Source: CAYMND01 sp964465065 (lineage in GTDB: Bacteria > Acidobacteriota > Aminicenantia > UBA2199). From it: a stretch of DNA of 64,000 nucleotides. How positions within the stretch are numbered: the first letter of the stretch is position 1; every line of letters begins with the position of its first letter. Positions 9,557 through 19,104 of this stretch are shown in pieces. The translations under genes and the position numbers were made by a program. The notes beneath the pieces were generated by a model. The model made no database searches. It worked only from the letters and a program-made list of their open reading frames with translations, and was not told where the DNA came from. Where the stretch lies: positions 1 to 64,000 of the forward strand of contig CAYXHZ010000007.1 in assembly GCA_964465065.1 (NCBI GenBank). Reading direction: 5' to 3'.

Positions 9557-10450
9557 TTACCGCTTTTTTTTGAGAGCGATCAGGTATGAGCTCACGATAC
9601 CGATACCGATCAAATCGATCAGAATCAGCAGCAAGGATCCGGCTAATGGAAGGAAACGGATCAGTCCCAGGAGAATGGCACCGAAGCAAACGGAAAATAT
9701 CGGGTTCGTGTGTCGGGTGAATTTGGTCAGATAAGCTCCCAGCGAGTACATCATCAGCGTTCTGGAAACCAGCAGCAAGGCGGTTCCAGCAATCAGTACG
9801 ACGATCAGGAGAGGAATCCCGACAATGATGAGACTGAGCAATATCAGCATCGCAATAGCCAGCAGCAGGGACAATACCGTCAGCAAACCGACAAAACCGA
9901 ATTTCACCAAGGCATCTTTTTGCAGCATCAGTTTCATCGTATGCAAACGGCTAGGCAGCATGGTGTAGACCATGATTCCCAGCAAGAGCCACAGCAGTAT
10001 TTTTACGAATTTGAGAAAACTGAGGGCGTTTGCCCCCCAAAACAACGGAAGAAATGTCGACTCGATCTGCTTGCTGCCGATTTTGACGAAGAAGTATTCC
10101 CCTTTGATGAGGACTGTGCCGATTCTTTGCAGACTGCCGCCGATCAGAAGGAAATCGCCGTCAATAACCGCGTTGTCCATCAGCTGGACTTCGGTACCCA
10201 GGGCGATGATATCCGCGGTGACATGACCGGATACAATCAGTTTGCCCCCGACCTGCAGTACAGAACCGTTTAAAGTTCCGTCTATCTGAATGGCTCCGCG
10301 AAAGCTGATCAGGCTCGATTGAGCGGATTCTCCTTTTTCGAGCTTCATCTGCCTGACAAATTTGTATTCCTCCGCCCATGAGAAAGAAAGCATGGATAAA
10401 AAGAGCAGAACAAATATGACCGGCCTGAACAACAGTATCGATTTCTTCAT
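9557..10450 (-). CDS. Secreted bactofilin-like (polymer-forming cytoskeletal) membrane protein
   Basis: 297 residues. A clear signal peptide (MKKSILLFRPVIFVLLFLSM, cleavage near SFSWA) is followed by a short beta-helical repeat region at about 40-120 (FRGAIQIDGTLNGSVLQVGG, SGHVTADIIALG, MDNAVIDGDFLLIGG) typical of the bactofilin fold. Several membrane helices follow at about 140-290. Most bactofilins are cytoplasmic; this arrangement puts the beta-helix outside the inner membrane. The start codon directly abuts the stop of the anti-sigma gene (TAAATG), so the two are co-translated. Function unknown; envelope sensing or scaffolding is an inference. Confidence 0.8.
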   Translation of the reverse strand: MKKSILLFRPVIFVLLFLSMLSFSWAEEYKFVRQMKLEKGESAQSSLISFRGAIQIDGTLNGSVLQVGGKLIVSGHVTADIIALGTEVQLMDNAVIDGDFLLIGGSLQRIGTVLIKGEYFFVKIGSKQIESTFLPLFWGANALSFLKFVKILLWLLLGIMVYTMLPSRLHTMKLMLQKDALVKFGFVGLLTVLSLLLAIAMLILLSLIIVGIPLLIVVLIAGTALLLVSRTLMMYSLGAYLTKFTRHTNPIFSVCFGAILLGLIRFLPLAGSLLLILIDLIGIGIVSSYLIALKKKR

Positions 10451-11005
10451 TTATTTCCCGGTTTGCCTGGCACTGTTGCGATGGAACACTGTCCTGGCAA
10501 CAATCAAGCCCGTGACGCTTACGATCATCAGCAGCATTTCAATCGACAGCAAGCCGAAGGTCATGGCCCTGGCAAAGGCATCGACGATTTTGTAAAATGC
10601 ATAGATCACTTTGAAGGAAATCGTGATCATGCGGATCAACGAGCCGATCAAGCTGGTGGTTTCTGCCCCGCCAATTTGCAAGGCGGTCAACACTCCGTTG
10701 TTGGCGACATCGAATGTCACATACAAAATTGCGATGAAAAGTGCGGCCGACAGAGTCATCAGGACACCGAGAGAAATTTTCGAAGGTGTCTGCGGAAAAA
10801 GCGTTTTCATGACACGCTTCTCGATATCCACGGGCGGATCGAGCCATACCGGCTCTTTCAGTGCACCCTCCATGATTTTAAAATCGGAAATGATAGCGCG
10901 GCAATGCGGGCAGACAACCAGATGCTCCCGGACCCGCATACGTTCCATCGGGCTGAGTTCATCGCCGCTGTATTGTAAAAGTAAGTCACGATTTGGGCAA
11001 TCCAT
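10451..11005 (-). CDS. Zinc-finger anti-sigma factor (zf-HC2)
   Basis: 184 residues from ATG 11005, which has AGGAG ten bases upstream inside the sigma gene; a GTG at 11023 is an alternative start. The N-terminus holds the ZAS ligands Cys3, His28, Cys32 and Cys35 (H-x3-C-x2-C). Two hydrophobic segments follow, at about 78-100 and about 155-178, so the protein is probably anchored in the inner membrane with its zinc domain in the cytoplasm, where it would bind the adjacent ECF sigma factor. The gene overlaps the sigma gene by 20 bp, as expected for a co-expressed pair. Confidence 0.85.
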   Translation of the reverse strand: MDCPNRDLLLQYSGDELSPMERMRVREHLVVCPHCRAIISDFKIMEGALKEPVWLDPPVDIEKRVMKTLFPQTPSKISLGVLMTLSAALFIAILYVTFDVANNGVLTALQIGGAETTSLIGSLIRMITISFKVIYAFYKIVDAFARAMTFGLLSIEMLLMIVSVTGLIVARTVFHRNSARQTGK

Positions 11006-11564
11006 GTGATTTAATCTCCTCACGCAACAATTCCTTGGCCTTGAAGATACGGTTTTTGATCGTCCCGACCGGCAGATCAGTTATCTCGGCGATCTCTTCG
11101 TACTTCAAACCGTCCAGGTATCGCAATAAAATCAATTCTCTGAATTTCAGGGGAATCTTCTCAACAGAAGTCCAGACCAATTCGCTGATTTCCGATTGCT
11201 CCAGCATATCAAAGCCCTGATCGTCAATGTAATTGTCTGATTCCAGCAAGGCTTTCTGAGTCAAAAACTCGTTGTCCAGCGAATCGATACAGACCTGATT
11301 TTTCCTGACATGATCGATAACCAGGTTGTAACAGATACGATAGGCCCAAGTCGAAAACTTGTAGGTGTAGTTGTACTTGTTCAGTACCGTATATATTTTG
11401 ATAAAAAAATCCTGGACCAGTTCAGAGGCGACTTCTTCGTCTCTGACCATCCGATAAACAAAACTATAAATCTTACGGCTATACAACTTCATCAGCCTCT
11501 CAAAGGACTTCGAATCACCAGCCAGGGTCGCCTGAATCAGTTTTTGTTCGTCGTCCAATATCAT
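10986..11564 (-). CDS. ECF-family RNA polymerase sigma factor (RpoE-like)
   Basis: 192 residues. Region 2 includes FVYRMVRDEEVASELVQDFF and KFSTWAYRICYNLVIDHVRK, which contact core enzyme and the -10 element. Region 4 includes PLKFRELILLRYLDGLKYEE and DLPVGTIKNRIFKAKELLRE, the helix-turn-helix. There is no region 1 or 3, as in all ECF sigmas. It is followed by its probable membrane anti-sigma factor and two envelope proteins, and preceded by lolA. Together these suggest an envelope-stress response. No autoregulatory promoter was recognised upstream. Confidence 0.93.
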   Translation of the reverse strand: MILDDEQKLIQATLAGDSKSFERLMKLYSRKIYSFVYRMVRDEEVASELVQDFFIKIYTVLNKYNYTYKFSTWAYRICYNLVIDHVRKNQVCIDSLDNEFLTQKALLESDNYIDDQGFDMLEQSEISELVWTSVEKIPLKFRELILLRYLDGLKYEEIAEITDLPVGTIKNRIFKAKELLREEIKSHGLPKS

Positions 11565-11588
11565 ATTACGGAGCCGATGAAATAAAGG

Positions 11589-12182
11589 TTATTCCATTTC
11601 AATTATTTCAACATCCTGCGGTACTTTCAACTCAAAATCAGCGGGTACGGTTTTAACCTGCAAACGATAGCCTGAAAAATGATAGCGGGACTCATAACCG
11701 AGGGCATCGATCTGAACAACACTCCCCGGCAATCCGTTGCCGCCGACATGGACCTCGAATTCCAGTTCTTCATCCTGGCAGCGCAGAGTGATGGTCCGTT
11801 GCAGAAGGTTTTCCTCTACAGTTACCCCAATTTGATCGTTCATCAACATTTGCCAGATCCATTGCGTTTGCTGTTTTTTCAAATCGCCGACCGTCAACTG
11901 GTTATCCTGAGGATTGTAGAACTTGACCAGTTGATCGTTCACGACAAACACCTTCAACTCCGGATCGCGGTATTCCCACTTCATCTTTTGCGGTGACTGG
12001 TATAGGAAGAAACCGGTCTCAGCCAATTCGATCTGACCATCCCGGAATAATTCCTGTTTGAAATCGGCAGTGAACGGGGCCGATTCGGCGATCGCAGCGC
12101 GCAGGTCCTGCAGAATCGAAGCGCAAAGGCTGCCAGAAAACGGAAGCGTAACGATGAGGAGTCTAATCCAGGTTTTGCGCAA
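11589..12182 (-). CDS. lolA: Outer-membrane lipoprotein carrier protein LolA
   Basis: 197 residues from a TTG start preceded by GGGGGTGA; the start lies inside the 3' end of ptb (20 bp overlap). The signal peptide is RKTWIRLLIVTLPFSGSLCA. The mature protein shows LolA features: FTADFKQELF, then GFFLYQSPQKMKWEYRDPE, then a half-barrel of strands. LolA shuttles lipoproteins across the periplasm to the outer membrane. No LolB is expected outside some proteobacteria, and none is seen here. Confidence 0.88.
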   Translation of the reverse strand: MRKTWIRLLIVTLPFSGSLCASILQDLRAAIAESAPFTADFKQELFRDGQIELAETGFFLYQSPQKMKWEYRDPELKVFVVNDQLVKFYNPQDNQLTVGDLKKQQTQWIWQMLMNDQIGVTVEENLLQRTITLRCQDEELEFEVHVGGNGLPGSVVQIDALGYESRYHFSGYRLQVKTVPADFELKVPQDVEIIEME

Positions 12183-13074
12183 CGATCACCCCCAGGGCAA
12201 TGGAAAGAATCTTGTCATATTCGGATTCGTTTCTCGAAGTGATCAGAACGGGAATTTGGGCCCCCATGACAACATGGGCGACGGGTATTTTCAACAAATA
12301 AGTGAACGATTTTGCCAGCAGATTACCCGACTCGATATTGGGCATGAGCATGATGTCCACATGTCCGGCCACCGGACTGGCGATACCCTTATGCTCCGCC
12401 GCCTTCTCAGACAGAGCGATATCGAGCGCCAAGGGACCGTAAACCATGCAGCCGCTCAACTGCCCGGCATGGTTCATTTCAGTCAGGGCCTGAGCGTCTA
12501 CGGTGGCGGGCATTGCCTCTTTGACCATTTCCACGGCCGCCATGATGCCGACTTTCGGTTCTTTAAGTCCGAGGCGGTGGAATACGGCCACCGAGTTTTC
12601 AATGATCTGTTTCTTCTGGTTCAAGTCAGGCAGAATGTTCAGCCCGCCGTCGGTCAAACCCAAAAAGCCTTCGGCTTTGATGGGCGATTCGATGATGAGC
12701 AGATCGGAAAGAAGACTACCCGTCCTCAGGCCCTTTTCCTTGTCCAGGACCGGTTTCATCAGTTTGGCCGTCGGCAGAAACCCTTTCAATATGACGTGGA
12801 TCTGTTTCAAGACAGCCATTTCGACGATCTTCTGAGCGGATTCCTCTTCTGAATCGGCATGAATGATCCGAATTCCCGCCGGATCCACCTCGTACTGACT
12901 CATCCCATCCCGGATGGTCTTTTCGTCTCCCGCCAAGATGAAGTTTTTCAATCCGTGCCGTTGAGCCAATGCCACCGTTTTCAGCGAATACTCATCCTCC
13001 GGTGACGGGATGCCGATCACGACGTCCTTGGCCTGGGATGCCTTCTCGAGAAGTTCTTTGAATGAACGGATCAT
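12163..13074 (-). CDS. ptb: Phosphate butyryltransferase
   Basis: 303 residues of the phosphate acetyl/butyryltransferase fold. Family stretches include SPEDEYSLKTVALAQRHGLK, ILKGFLPTAKLMKPVLDK, SDLLIIESP and the C-terminal MLMPNIESGNLLAKSFTYL. Ptb converts butyryl-CoA or related branched acyl-CoA and phosphate to the acyl phosphate and CoA, normally followed by an acyl kinase to make ATP. No buk-like kinase gene is adjacent; rho lies upstream and lolA downstream. It has a good ribosome site (GGTGGAGG). Chain-length preference cannot be read from sequence. Confidence 0.88.
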   Translation of the reverse strand: MIRSFKELLEKASQAKDVVIGIPSPEDEYSLKTVALAQRHGLKNFILAGDEKTIRDGMSQYEVDPAGIRIIHADSEEESAQKIVEMAVLKQIHVILKGFLPTAKLMKPVLDKEKGLRTGSLLSDLLIIESPIKAEGFLGLTDGGLNILPDLNQKKQIIENSVAVFHRLGLKEPKVGIMAAVEMVKEAMPATVDAQALTEMNHAGQLSGCMVYGPLALDIALSEKAAEHKGIASPVAGHVDIMLMPNIESGNLLAKSFTYLLKIPVAHVVMGAQIPVLITSRNESEYDKILSIALGVIVAQNLD

Positions 13075-13091
13075 GCCAATCCTCCACCAGT

Positions 13092-14366
13092 TTACATGCC
13101 CTGCGACATCATTTTGATAAAATCTTTGTTGGTTTTGGTCTTGTTGAGCTTTTCAATGAGCAGTTCCATGGCCTCGACTTCCGACATCTGCGACAGAACC
13201 TTGCGCAGCACCCAAATCTTGTTGAGATCTTCCTTTTCGATCAGCAGCTCTTCCTTGCGGGTACCCGAGCGGAACAGATCGATGGCCGGGAAGATGCGCT
13301 TGTCGACCAGACGGCGATCCAGGTTGATTTCCATGTTGCCGGTGCCCTTGAATTCTTCAAAGATGACTTCATCCATTCGGCTGCCCGTGTCGACCAGCGC
13401 CGTCGCCAGAATCGTCAGGCTTCCCCCTTCTTCGATGTTGCGGGCCGCGCCGAAGAATTTTTTGGGCTTGTTCAATGCATTGGCGTCGATACCTCCGGAC
13501 AGGACCTTGCCGGAAGCCGGTGTGATGGCGTTATGGGCTCTGGCCAAGCGGGTAATCGAATCCAGCAGTATGACGACATCCTTACCCATCTCGACCAATC
13601 TCTTGGCCTTCTCCAGCACGATATCGGCCACTTTGGTATGCCGCAAAGGCACCTCATCGAAGGTCGATGCAATGACCTCGCCGTTGACATTTCGGCTCAT
13701 ATCGGTCACCTCTTCAGGTCGTTCGTCGATCAGCAGGACGATCAAATGAACGTCCGGATGATTGTTCTCAATCGATTTGGCAATGCTCTGAAGAATCATC
13801 GTCTTGCCGGTCCGTGGGGCGGCTACGATCAAACCGCGTTGCCCCTTGCCGATCGGTGTCAGCAAGTCCATGACACGGCCGGTCATGTTCTCGGGAAATG
13901 TTTCCTGATGCAGCGCCTGATCCGGATAAAGCGGAGTCAGTTTTTCAAAACGGCGGTTACGTCGATTCTTGGTAACGACGTCCGGATCTTCCGAATTGAT
14001 CGCTTCAACGGTCAGCAATGCGAAATATTTCTCTCCACCTTTGGGCGGCCGAACCGAGCCGGACACCGTATCGCCTGTGCGCAGATCAAATTTGTTGACC
14101 TGGGAAGGGGAAACATAGATATCTTCCGGACTCGACAAATAAGAAAATTCTTCAAAGCGCAGGAATCCGTAACCTTCGGTATGGGTCTCGATGACTCCCT
14201 CGGCAAACAGTTTCCCCGCAGCTTTGGCCTGGGCGTCCAGTATAGCGAAAAAAAGTGCGTTTTGATCCTTGAGTTTTTTGGGATCGAGTTCTTCAAGGTT
14301 CAAATCCTTGACAACTTTCTTCAATTCGACCGGTTTCATCGCTTTAAGATCTTTTAATGAAAACAT
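13092..14366 (-). CDS. rho: Transcription termination factor Rho
   Basis: 424 residues. The N-terminal Rho-N helices (about 1-45) precede the cold-shock-like RNA-binding domain (EGYGFLRFEEFSYLSSPEDI). The ATPase domain carries GKGQRGLIVAAPRTGKT (Walker A), LIVLLIDERPEEVTDM and VILLDSITRLARAHN, with the GGIDANALNKPKKFFGAARN segment contacting RNA. It is a hexameric RNA helicase that ends transcription of untranslated RNA. The ATG has GAGGTGG upstream and lies inside engB (23 bp overlap). Confidence 0.97.
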   Translation of the reverse strand: MFSLKDLKAMKPVELKKVVKDLNLEELDPKKLKDQNALFFAILDAQAKAAGKLFAEGVIETHTEGYGFLRFEEFSYLSSPEDIYVSPSQVNKFDLRTGDTVSGSVRPPKGGEKYFALLTVEAINSEDPDVVTKNRRNRRFEKLTPLYPDQALHQETFPENMTGRVMDLLTPIGKGQRGLIVAAPRTGKTMILQSIAKSIENNHPDVHLIVLLIDERPEEVTDMSRNVNGEVIASTFDEVPLRHTKVADIVLEKAKRLVEMGKDVVILLDSITRLARAHNAITPASGKVLSGGIDANALNKPKKFFGAARNIEEGGSLTILATALVDTGSRMDEVIFEEFKGTGNMEINLDRRLVDKRIFPAIDLFRSGTRKEELLIEKEDLNKIWVLRKVLSQMSEVEAMELLIEKLNKTKTNKDFIKMMSQGM

Positions 14367-14952
14367 GATCCACCTCTGTAAATTTGAAAATTGCAGCCAA
14401 TAATTTATCCCTGTAAACTTGACGCTTTACTGAAAATGGAATCAAGGATAAATCAAAGTCTTTCTGATGTTTGAACAATAGATTTTTTTGTTCTGAGACA
14501 GTCAGTTTATCAACCTTTGTTGCGATTGTCAATATCGGGATAGGGATTGATATCATTTTTTTGATCAGAACCAAATCCATATCGGTAAAACCCCGTCTGC
14601 TATCGATTAAGAGACACACAAGCTTCAGCCTGGGATCATCGGTCAGATATGCCTGAAGCAACTGACTGGCTCTTTCTCTCTCTTGATGGGAAACCTGGGC
14701 GTAACCGTAACCCGGAAGGTCGACGAAACAAATCCGGTTCTCAACACTGTAGTAGTTGATGCTGAGGGTTTTCCCGGGTTTGCCGCTGGTGTGGGCCAGT
14801 TTTTTTCTTCCGACCAAGTGATTGATCAAGGACGATTTGCCCACATTGGATCGGCCGATAAACGCGACCTGTGGTTGCGAAGTGTGCAACAACTGGGATG
14901 GTTCGTATGCGGTTCGGATTAGTTCGACAGTATTAAAATAAACTGAATTCAT
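14344..14952 (-). CDS. engB: Ribosome biogenesis GTPase EngB/YsxC
   Basis: 202 residues with a TrmE-Era-type GTPase domain: G1 GRSNVGKSSL, G3 DLPGYGYA, G4 TKVDK, G5 near SVK. The loop TSGKPGKTLSINYY matches the EngB G2 region. It acts in late large-subunit assembly. Its closeness to lon and clpX is a common arrangement. The start is 16 bp after the lon stop codon, and its 3' end overlaps rho. Confidence 0.95.
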   Translation of the reverse strand: MNSVYFNTVELIRTAYEPSQLLHTSQPQVAFIGRSNVGKSSLINHLVGRKKLAHTSGKPGKTLSINYYSVENRICFVDLPGYGYAQVSHQERERASQLLQAYLTDDPRLKLVCLLIDSRRGFTDMDLVLIKKMISIPIPILTIATKVDKLTVSEQKNLLFKHQKDFDLSLIPFSVKRQVYRDKLLAAIFKFTEVDHVFIKRS

Positions 14953-14968
14953 GGGCCGGTAACTTTAT

Positions 14969-17302
14969 TTATTGAATTTTATCGCTGGTCGCCGGTTTCA
15001 GGATCAGGCTCTTGCAATTGGCCATGGTCACGGGAGCTTCCAAAACTTTTTCGATTACCTCATCCATAGTCTCGACAAAATGTATCGTCATTTTTTCCCG
15101 AATGTCTTCCGGAACATCGTGAACATACTCTTTTTTGTTCTCCAGAGGCAGGATCACTTCCAAAATGCCATAACGGTAAGCAGCCAGGATCTTCTCCTTG
15201 ATGCCACCGACAGCCAGGACCCTGCCCCTCAGGGTGATTTCTCCGGTCATGGCCACCTGGGAACGGATCGGAATGCCGGTAATCATCGAAATCATTGCCG
15301 CGGCCAAGGTGATACCTGCCGAAGGACCATCCTTAGGGGTCGCCCCCTCCGGGATATGGAGATGGACGTCGTAGCGGTCCATGTCATCGGCAAGATAAGC
15401 GAGCTCATACAGTTTGATTTTCGAAAAACTCCAGGCCGTTTTGGACGACTCCTGCATCACTTCCCCAAGTCTACCGGTCAGGATGACTTTCCCCTTGCCT
15501 TTGATCAGTTTGCTTTCGATGACCAGTACGTCACCTCCTGATGGCGTCCAGGCCAGGCCGACCGCGACTCCCGCTTCCGAATTCAGAAAAATCCTGGGTA
15601 CCTGGAATTTGGGCACACCCAAATATGATTCCAAGTCGGAATCTTTGACCTGAAAAGGGAAAAAAGTGTCGTTGTAACCGTCTTCAAGGTATTGACGGGC
15701 AATTTTACGCGACAGCTTACCGATCTCCCTTTCCAGATTGCGGACACCGGCTTCCCGTGTGTACTCCTCGATCAATCTCAGCAACACCTTTTCTTCCAGA
15801 GCGATCGAATTGGGCTTCAGGCCGTTCTTTTCCAGCTGCTTAGCCAGAAGAAACGAAGCGGCGATGTGCCGCTTTTCCACATTGGTATAGCTGGACAGTT
15901 CTATGATTTCCATGCGGTCCCGCAGGGCCGGAGGAATTGGCGAAACCGAATTGGCGGTGGTTATAAAAAAGATACCGGAAAGATCGACTTCCAGATCGAG
16001 GTAATGATCGACGAATTCCGCATTCTGCTCCGGGTCGAGAGCTTCCAGTAAAGCTGAGGCCGGGTCACCGCGATGATCATTGGCCAGTTTGTCAATTTCG
16101 TCCAGCAGAAAAACCGGATTCATCGCACCGGCTTTCTTGAGGCCCTTGACCAATTGACCGGGATAGGAACCGATATAAGTGCGACGGTGGCCACGGATTT
16201 CCGCCTCGTCTTTCACTCCACCCAGAGAAACCCGCACAAACGGACGGTTCAACGCTCTGGCAATCGATTTCCCCAGCGAGCTTTTGCCCACCCCGGGAGG
16301 TCCAACCAGGCAGAGAATTTCACCGTTGGCTTTTTTACTCAGCTGCCTGACGGCCAGATAATCCAGGATACGGTCTTTGACTTCCGTCAGTCCGTAATGG
16401 TCCTCATCCAGAATCTGCCGGGCTCTTTTGATGTCCCGGTTTTCTTTCTTGTTTTTTCGCCAAGGCACTGCCAGCAGCCAGTCGATGTAATACCGCGACA
16501 CCGTGCTTTCTGCGGAATATGGCGGCATGATTTCCAAGCGTTCCACTTCTTCCAGAGCACGGTCCAGCACGTATTGCGGAAGGTCGGCTCCGGCGATTTG
16601 TTTGCGCAGGTTATCGACGTCAGCGGCGTGGGGATCGTCCTTCTTGGCACCGACATCCCGTTCCTTTCGCTTTTCCTGTTTGAATATCTCTTTTTTGAGC
16701 AGGTTTTGAATTTTCAAGCCCCGTGAAACCGGGCTCAAGTCTTCGAGCATCGACTGTTTGATTTTTACCGGAACCTGCAGCACCGAGATGATGATATCGG
16801 TCACTCCCGACAGCTGATTGGCCTCCAATTTGGCCACCATCCCCTGCAGTTTCACATTTCTGGAATCGATATACTGTTCGAAAGCGTGAATCAATTGCCG
16901 GGAAAGATCGGCTTGATCGGCTTCCTTTCCAGTATCGTCCTCTTCTTCCAGAATTTCGATACGGGCCAGAAAAAACACCCCATCCTGAACGTATTCAAGG
17001 ACTTTGCCACGTTGCAATCCCTGTACAACCACCCGGTGACTGCCGTTATGCTGTTCGATGGTCTTCTCAATGCGCGATATAGTACCTACCGAATATATCT
17101 CATCTTTTTGCGGATTTTCACTGAGCTGGTTTTTCTGAACCGAAAGGAAGATGTATTGATCGTACTCCTTCATGGCCGCCTTTAGGGAATTGATCGATTT
17201 GGGACGTCCGACCAGGATCGGAATGATGGTAGCCGGAAAAGTAACCAGCTCCCGCAACGGGATCAGCGGCAAGAGTACTTCACGCCGGTTCAAGCGATCC
17301 AT
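14969..17302 (-). CDS. lon: ATP-dependent protease Lon
   Basis: 777 residues with the full LonA layout: N-terminal substrate-recognition domain (about 1-200), AAA+ module with Walker A GPPGVGKSSL near 334 and Walker B FLLDEIDKL, and C-terminal protease with Ser661 in KDGPSAG and Lys704 in GGIKEK forming the catalytic dyad. It degrades damaged and regulatory proteins in the cytoplasm. The start overlaps the end of clpX by 13 bp, so lon is probably translated from the tig-clpP-clpX-lon mRNA. Confidence 0.97.
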   Translation of the reverse strand: MDRLNRREVLLPLIPLRELVTFPATIIPILVGRPKSINSLKAAMKEYDQYIFLSVQKNQLSENPQKDEIYSVGTISRIEKTIEQHNGSHRVVVQGLQRGKVLEYVQDGVFFLARIEILEEEDDTGKEADQADLSRQLIHAFEQYIDSRNVKLQGMVAKLEANQLSGVTDIIISVLQVPVKIKQSMLEDLSPVSRGLKIQNLLKKEIFKQEKRKERDVGAKKDDPHAADVDNLRKQIAGADLPQYVLDRALEEVERLEIMPPYSAESTVSRYYIDWLLAVPWRKNKKENRDIKRARQILDEDHYGLTEVKDRILDYLAVRQLSKKANGEILCLVGPPGVGKSSLGKSIARALNRPFVRVSLGGVKDEAEIRGHRRTYIGSYPGQLVKGLKKAGAMNPVFLLDEIDKLANDHRGDPASALLEALDPEQNAEFVDHYLDLEVDLSGIFFITTANSVSPIPPALRDRMEIIELSSYTNVEKRHIAASFLLAKQLEKNGLKPNSIALEEKVLLRLIEEYTREAGVRNLEREIGKLSRKIARQYLEDGYNDTFFPFQVKDSDLESYLGVPKFQVPRIFLNSEAGVAVGLAWTPSGGDVLVIESKLIKGKGKVILTGRLGEVMQESSKTAWSFSKIKLYELAYLADDMDRYDVHLHIPEGATPKDGPSAGITLAAAMISMITGIPIRSQVAMTGEITLRGRVLAVGGIKEKILAAYRYGILEVILPLENKKEYVHDVPEDIREKMTIHFVETMDEVIEKVLEAPVTMANCKSLILKPATSDKIQ

Positions 17303-18504
17303 TTCTTTTCTTTCAGGTAATCAAAATCAACGATGACATCCAGTGTTTTATTCTTTTTTGAAGGCAGCTCGAACATCATATCCAGCATGATCTCTTCAAA
17401 GATCGCCCGCAAGCCTCGGGCACCGACTTTTCTCGCGACAGCTTCCCGGGTGATTTGCCGCAGGGCGTCTTCCTTGAATTCCAGATTGATCCCGTCCAGT
17501 TTGAAAAGAGCCTGATACTGCTTGGTGATGGCATTCTTGGGTTCGGTCAGAATCTGGAACAGGTGCCCCTCATCCAGTTCATCGAGAACACCGACCACCG
17601 GAAAACGGCCAATCAGTTCGGGAATAAGTCCGAATTTGATCAGATCGTCGGTTTGAACGCTATGCAGAATCTGATCATTGCTCTGAACCATCGATTCCTT
17701 TTTGGCGCTGAATCCGATCAGGTTTTTCTTCATTCGGCTCTTGATGATCCGGTCGATACCGACGAATGCCCCACCGGCTATGAACAGAATGTTCGAGGTG
17801 TCGATCTTGAGAAATTCCTGATATGGGTGCTTGCGGCCGCCCATCGGCGGCACATTGGCAACCGTCCCTTCGACAATTTTCAAAAGGGCCTGCTGTACGC
17901 CTTCACCGGACACGTCCCTGGTAATAGAGGGGTTTTCACTCTTGCGGGATATTTTATCGATCTCGTCGATATAAATGATCCCCTTTTCAGCCAGTTCCTT
18001 GTTTTCTCCCGCGGCTTGATACAGCTTGAGCAGAATATTCTCCACATCCTCGCCCACATACCCGGCTTCCGTCAGGGTCGTGGCATCTGCTATGGCGAAG
18101 GGAACATCCAGAATTTTCGCCAGTGTCTCGGCGAGCAGAGTTTTACCGGTTCCAGTCGGACCGATCAGCATGACATTGCTTTTCTTGATCTCGATGCTGT
18201 TGATCTGGCCGATGTTGTTGATCCTTTTGTAGTGATTGTAGACGGCCACCGCCAATTTTTTCTTGGAAAGATCCTGCGAAATGATATACTGATCCAGCTC
18301 CGCTTTGATCTCTTTGGGAGTCAGCACTTTCTTGGGCCGGCGTTGGTTCTTGATGGATTCGTCAGGAGAAAATATCAGATTATAGGCCGTCTTGGTACAT
18401 TCGTCGCAGATGAAGACTTCGGGGCCGGCGATCAGTTTTTTCGCTTGAGCCTGATGGATCCCACAAAAACTGCAACGGCTTTCTTTTTTATTCTTTTGAC
18501 TCAT
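17290..18504 (-). CDS. clpX: ATP-dependent Clp protease ATP-binding subunit ClpX
   Basis: 404 residues. The N-terminal zinc-binding domain shows CSFCG and ICDECTK, two CxxC pairs. The AAA+ domain has LIGPTGTGKT (Walker A), IIYIDEIDKI (Walker B) and the family loop GYVGEDVENIL. ClpX unfolds substrates for ClpP. It overlaps clpP by 17 bp and lon by 13 bp. Confidence 0.97.
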   Translation of the reverse strand: MSQKNKKESRCSFCGIHQAQAKKLIAGPEVFICDECTKTAYNLIFSPDESIKNQRRPKKVLTPKEIKAELDQYIISQDLSKKKLAVAVYNHYKRINNIGQINSIEIKKSNVMLIGPTGTGKTLLAETLAKILDVPFAIADATTLTEAGYVGEDVENILLKLYQAAGENKELAEKGIIYIDEIDKISRKSENPSITRDVSGEGVQQALLKIVEGTVANVPPMGGRKHPYQEFLKIDTSNILFIAGGAFVGIDRIIKSRMKKNLIGFSAKKESMVQSNDQILHSVQTDDLIKFGLIPELIGRFPVVGVLDELDEGHLFQILTEPKNAITKQYQALFKLDGINLEFKEDALRQITREAVARKVGARGLRAIFEEIMLDMMFELPSKKNKTLDVIVDFDYLKEKKWIA

Positions 18505-19102
18505 TGTTTTTTCCCAGGCTCGTATAATCTTTAATAATCGTATCGATAATTCCGTACTTCATCGCTTCTTCCGCATTCATAAAATAATCTCTTTCAATGT
18601 CTTTGGCCACTTTTTTTTCTGATTGGCCTGTACTGCTGCTTAAAATAGAAATGGTGCATTCCTTGATCCGTTTGATTTCCTCGGCGTGGATCAGGATGTC
18701 GGTGGCTTGTCCCTGAAATCCGCCCAAGGGTTGATGTATCATCACCCGGGCATGAGGCAGCGCGTAGCGCTTTCCTTTGGTTCCAGCTCCGAGCAAAAGC
18801 GCCGCCATGGAGGAAGCCTGGCCGACACAGATGGTCACGATGTCATTGGCGACAAAATTCATGGTGTCGAAAATGGCCATCCCGGCGCTGACCACACCAC
18901 CGGGTGAATTGATATACAGGGATATGTCCTTTTCCGGATCTTCGGCAGCCAGAAACAGCAATTGCGCGATCACGACGTTGGCGACTTGATCGTCGATGGC
19001 CGTTCCCAGAAAAATGATTCCGTCTTTCAAGAGGCGAGAATATATATCAAATGCCCTTTCGATATGCCCGCTTTGTTCAATGACAATCGGTATAATGGCC
19101 AT
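18488..19102 (-). CDS. clpP: ATP-dependent Clp protease proteolytic subunit ClpP
   Basis: 204 residues. The catalytic triad is Ser98 (GQASSMA), His123 (MIHQPLGG) and Asp172 (ERDYFM), all at canonical spacing. YINSPGGVVSAGMAIFD is the family signature. The protein forms two stacked heptamers that degrade proteins delivered by ClpX. The ATG has GAGGAA upstream. It starts 2 bp after the tig stop. Confidence 0.97.
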   Translation of the reverse strand: MAIIPIVIEQSGHIERAFDIYSRLLKDGIIFLGTAIDDQVANVVIAQLLFLAAEDPEKDISLYINSPGGVVSAGMAIFDTMNFVANDIVTICVGQASSMAALLLGAGTKGKRYALPHARVMIHQPLGGFQGQATDILIHAEEIKRIKECTISILSSSTGQSEKKVAKDIERDYFMNAEEAMKYGIIDTIIKDYTSLGKNNESKE

Positions 19103-19104
19103 CG

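Noticed and set aside
13062..14357. Long plus-strand open frame opposite rho
   Set aside because: Antisense shadow of rho, with no ribosome site and His/Gln/Arg-rich composition.
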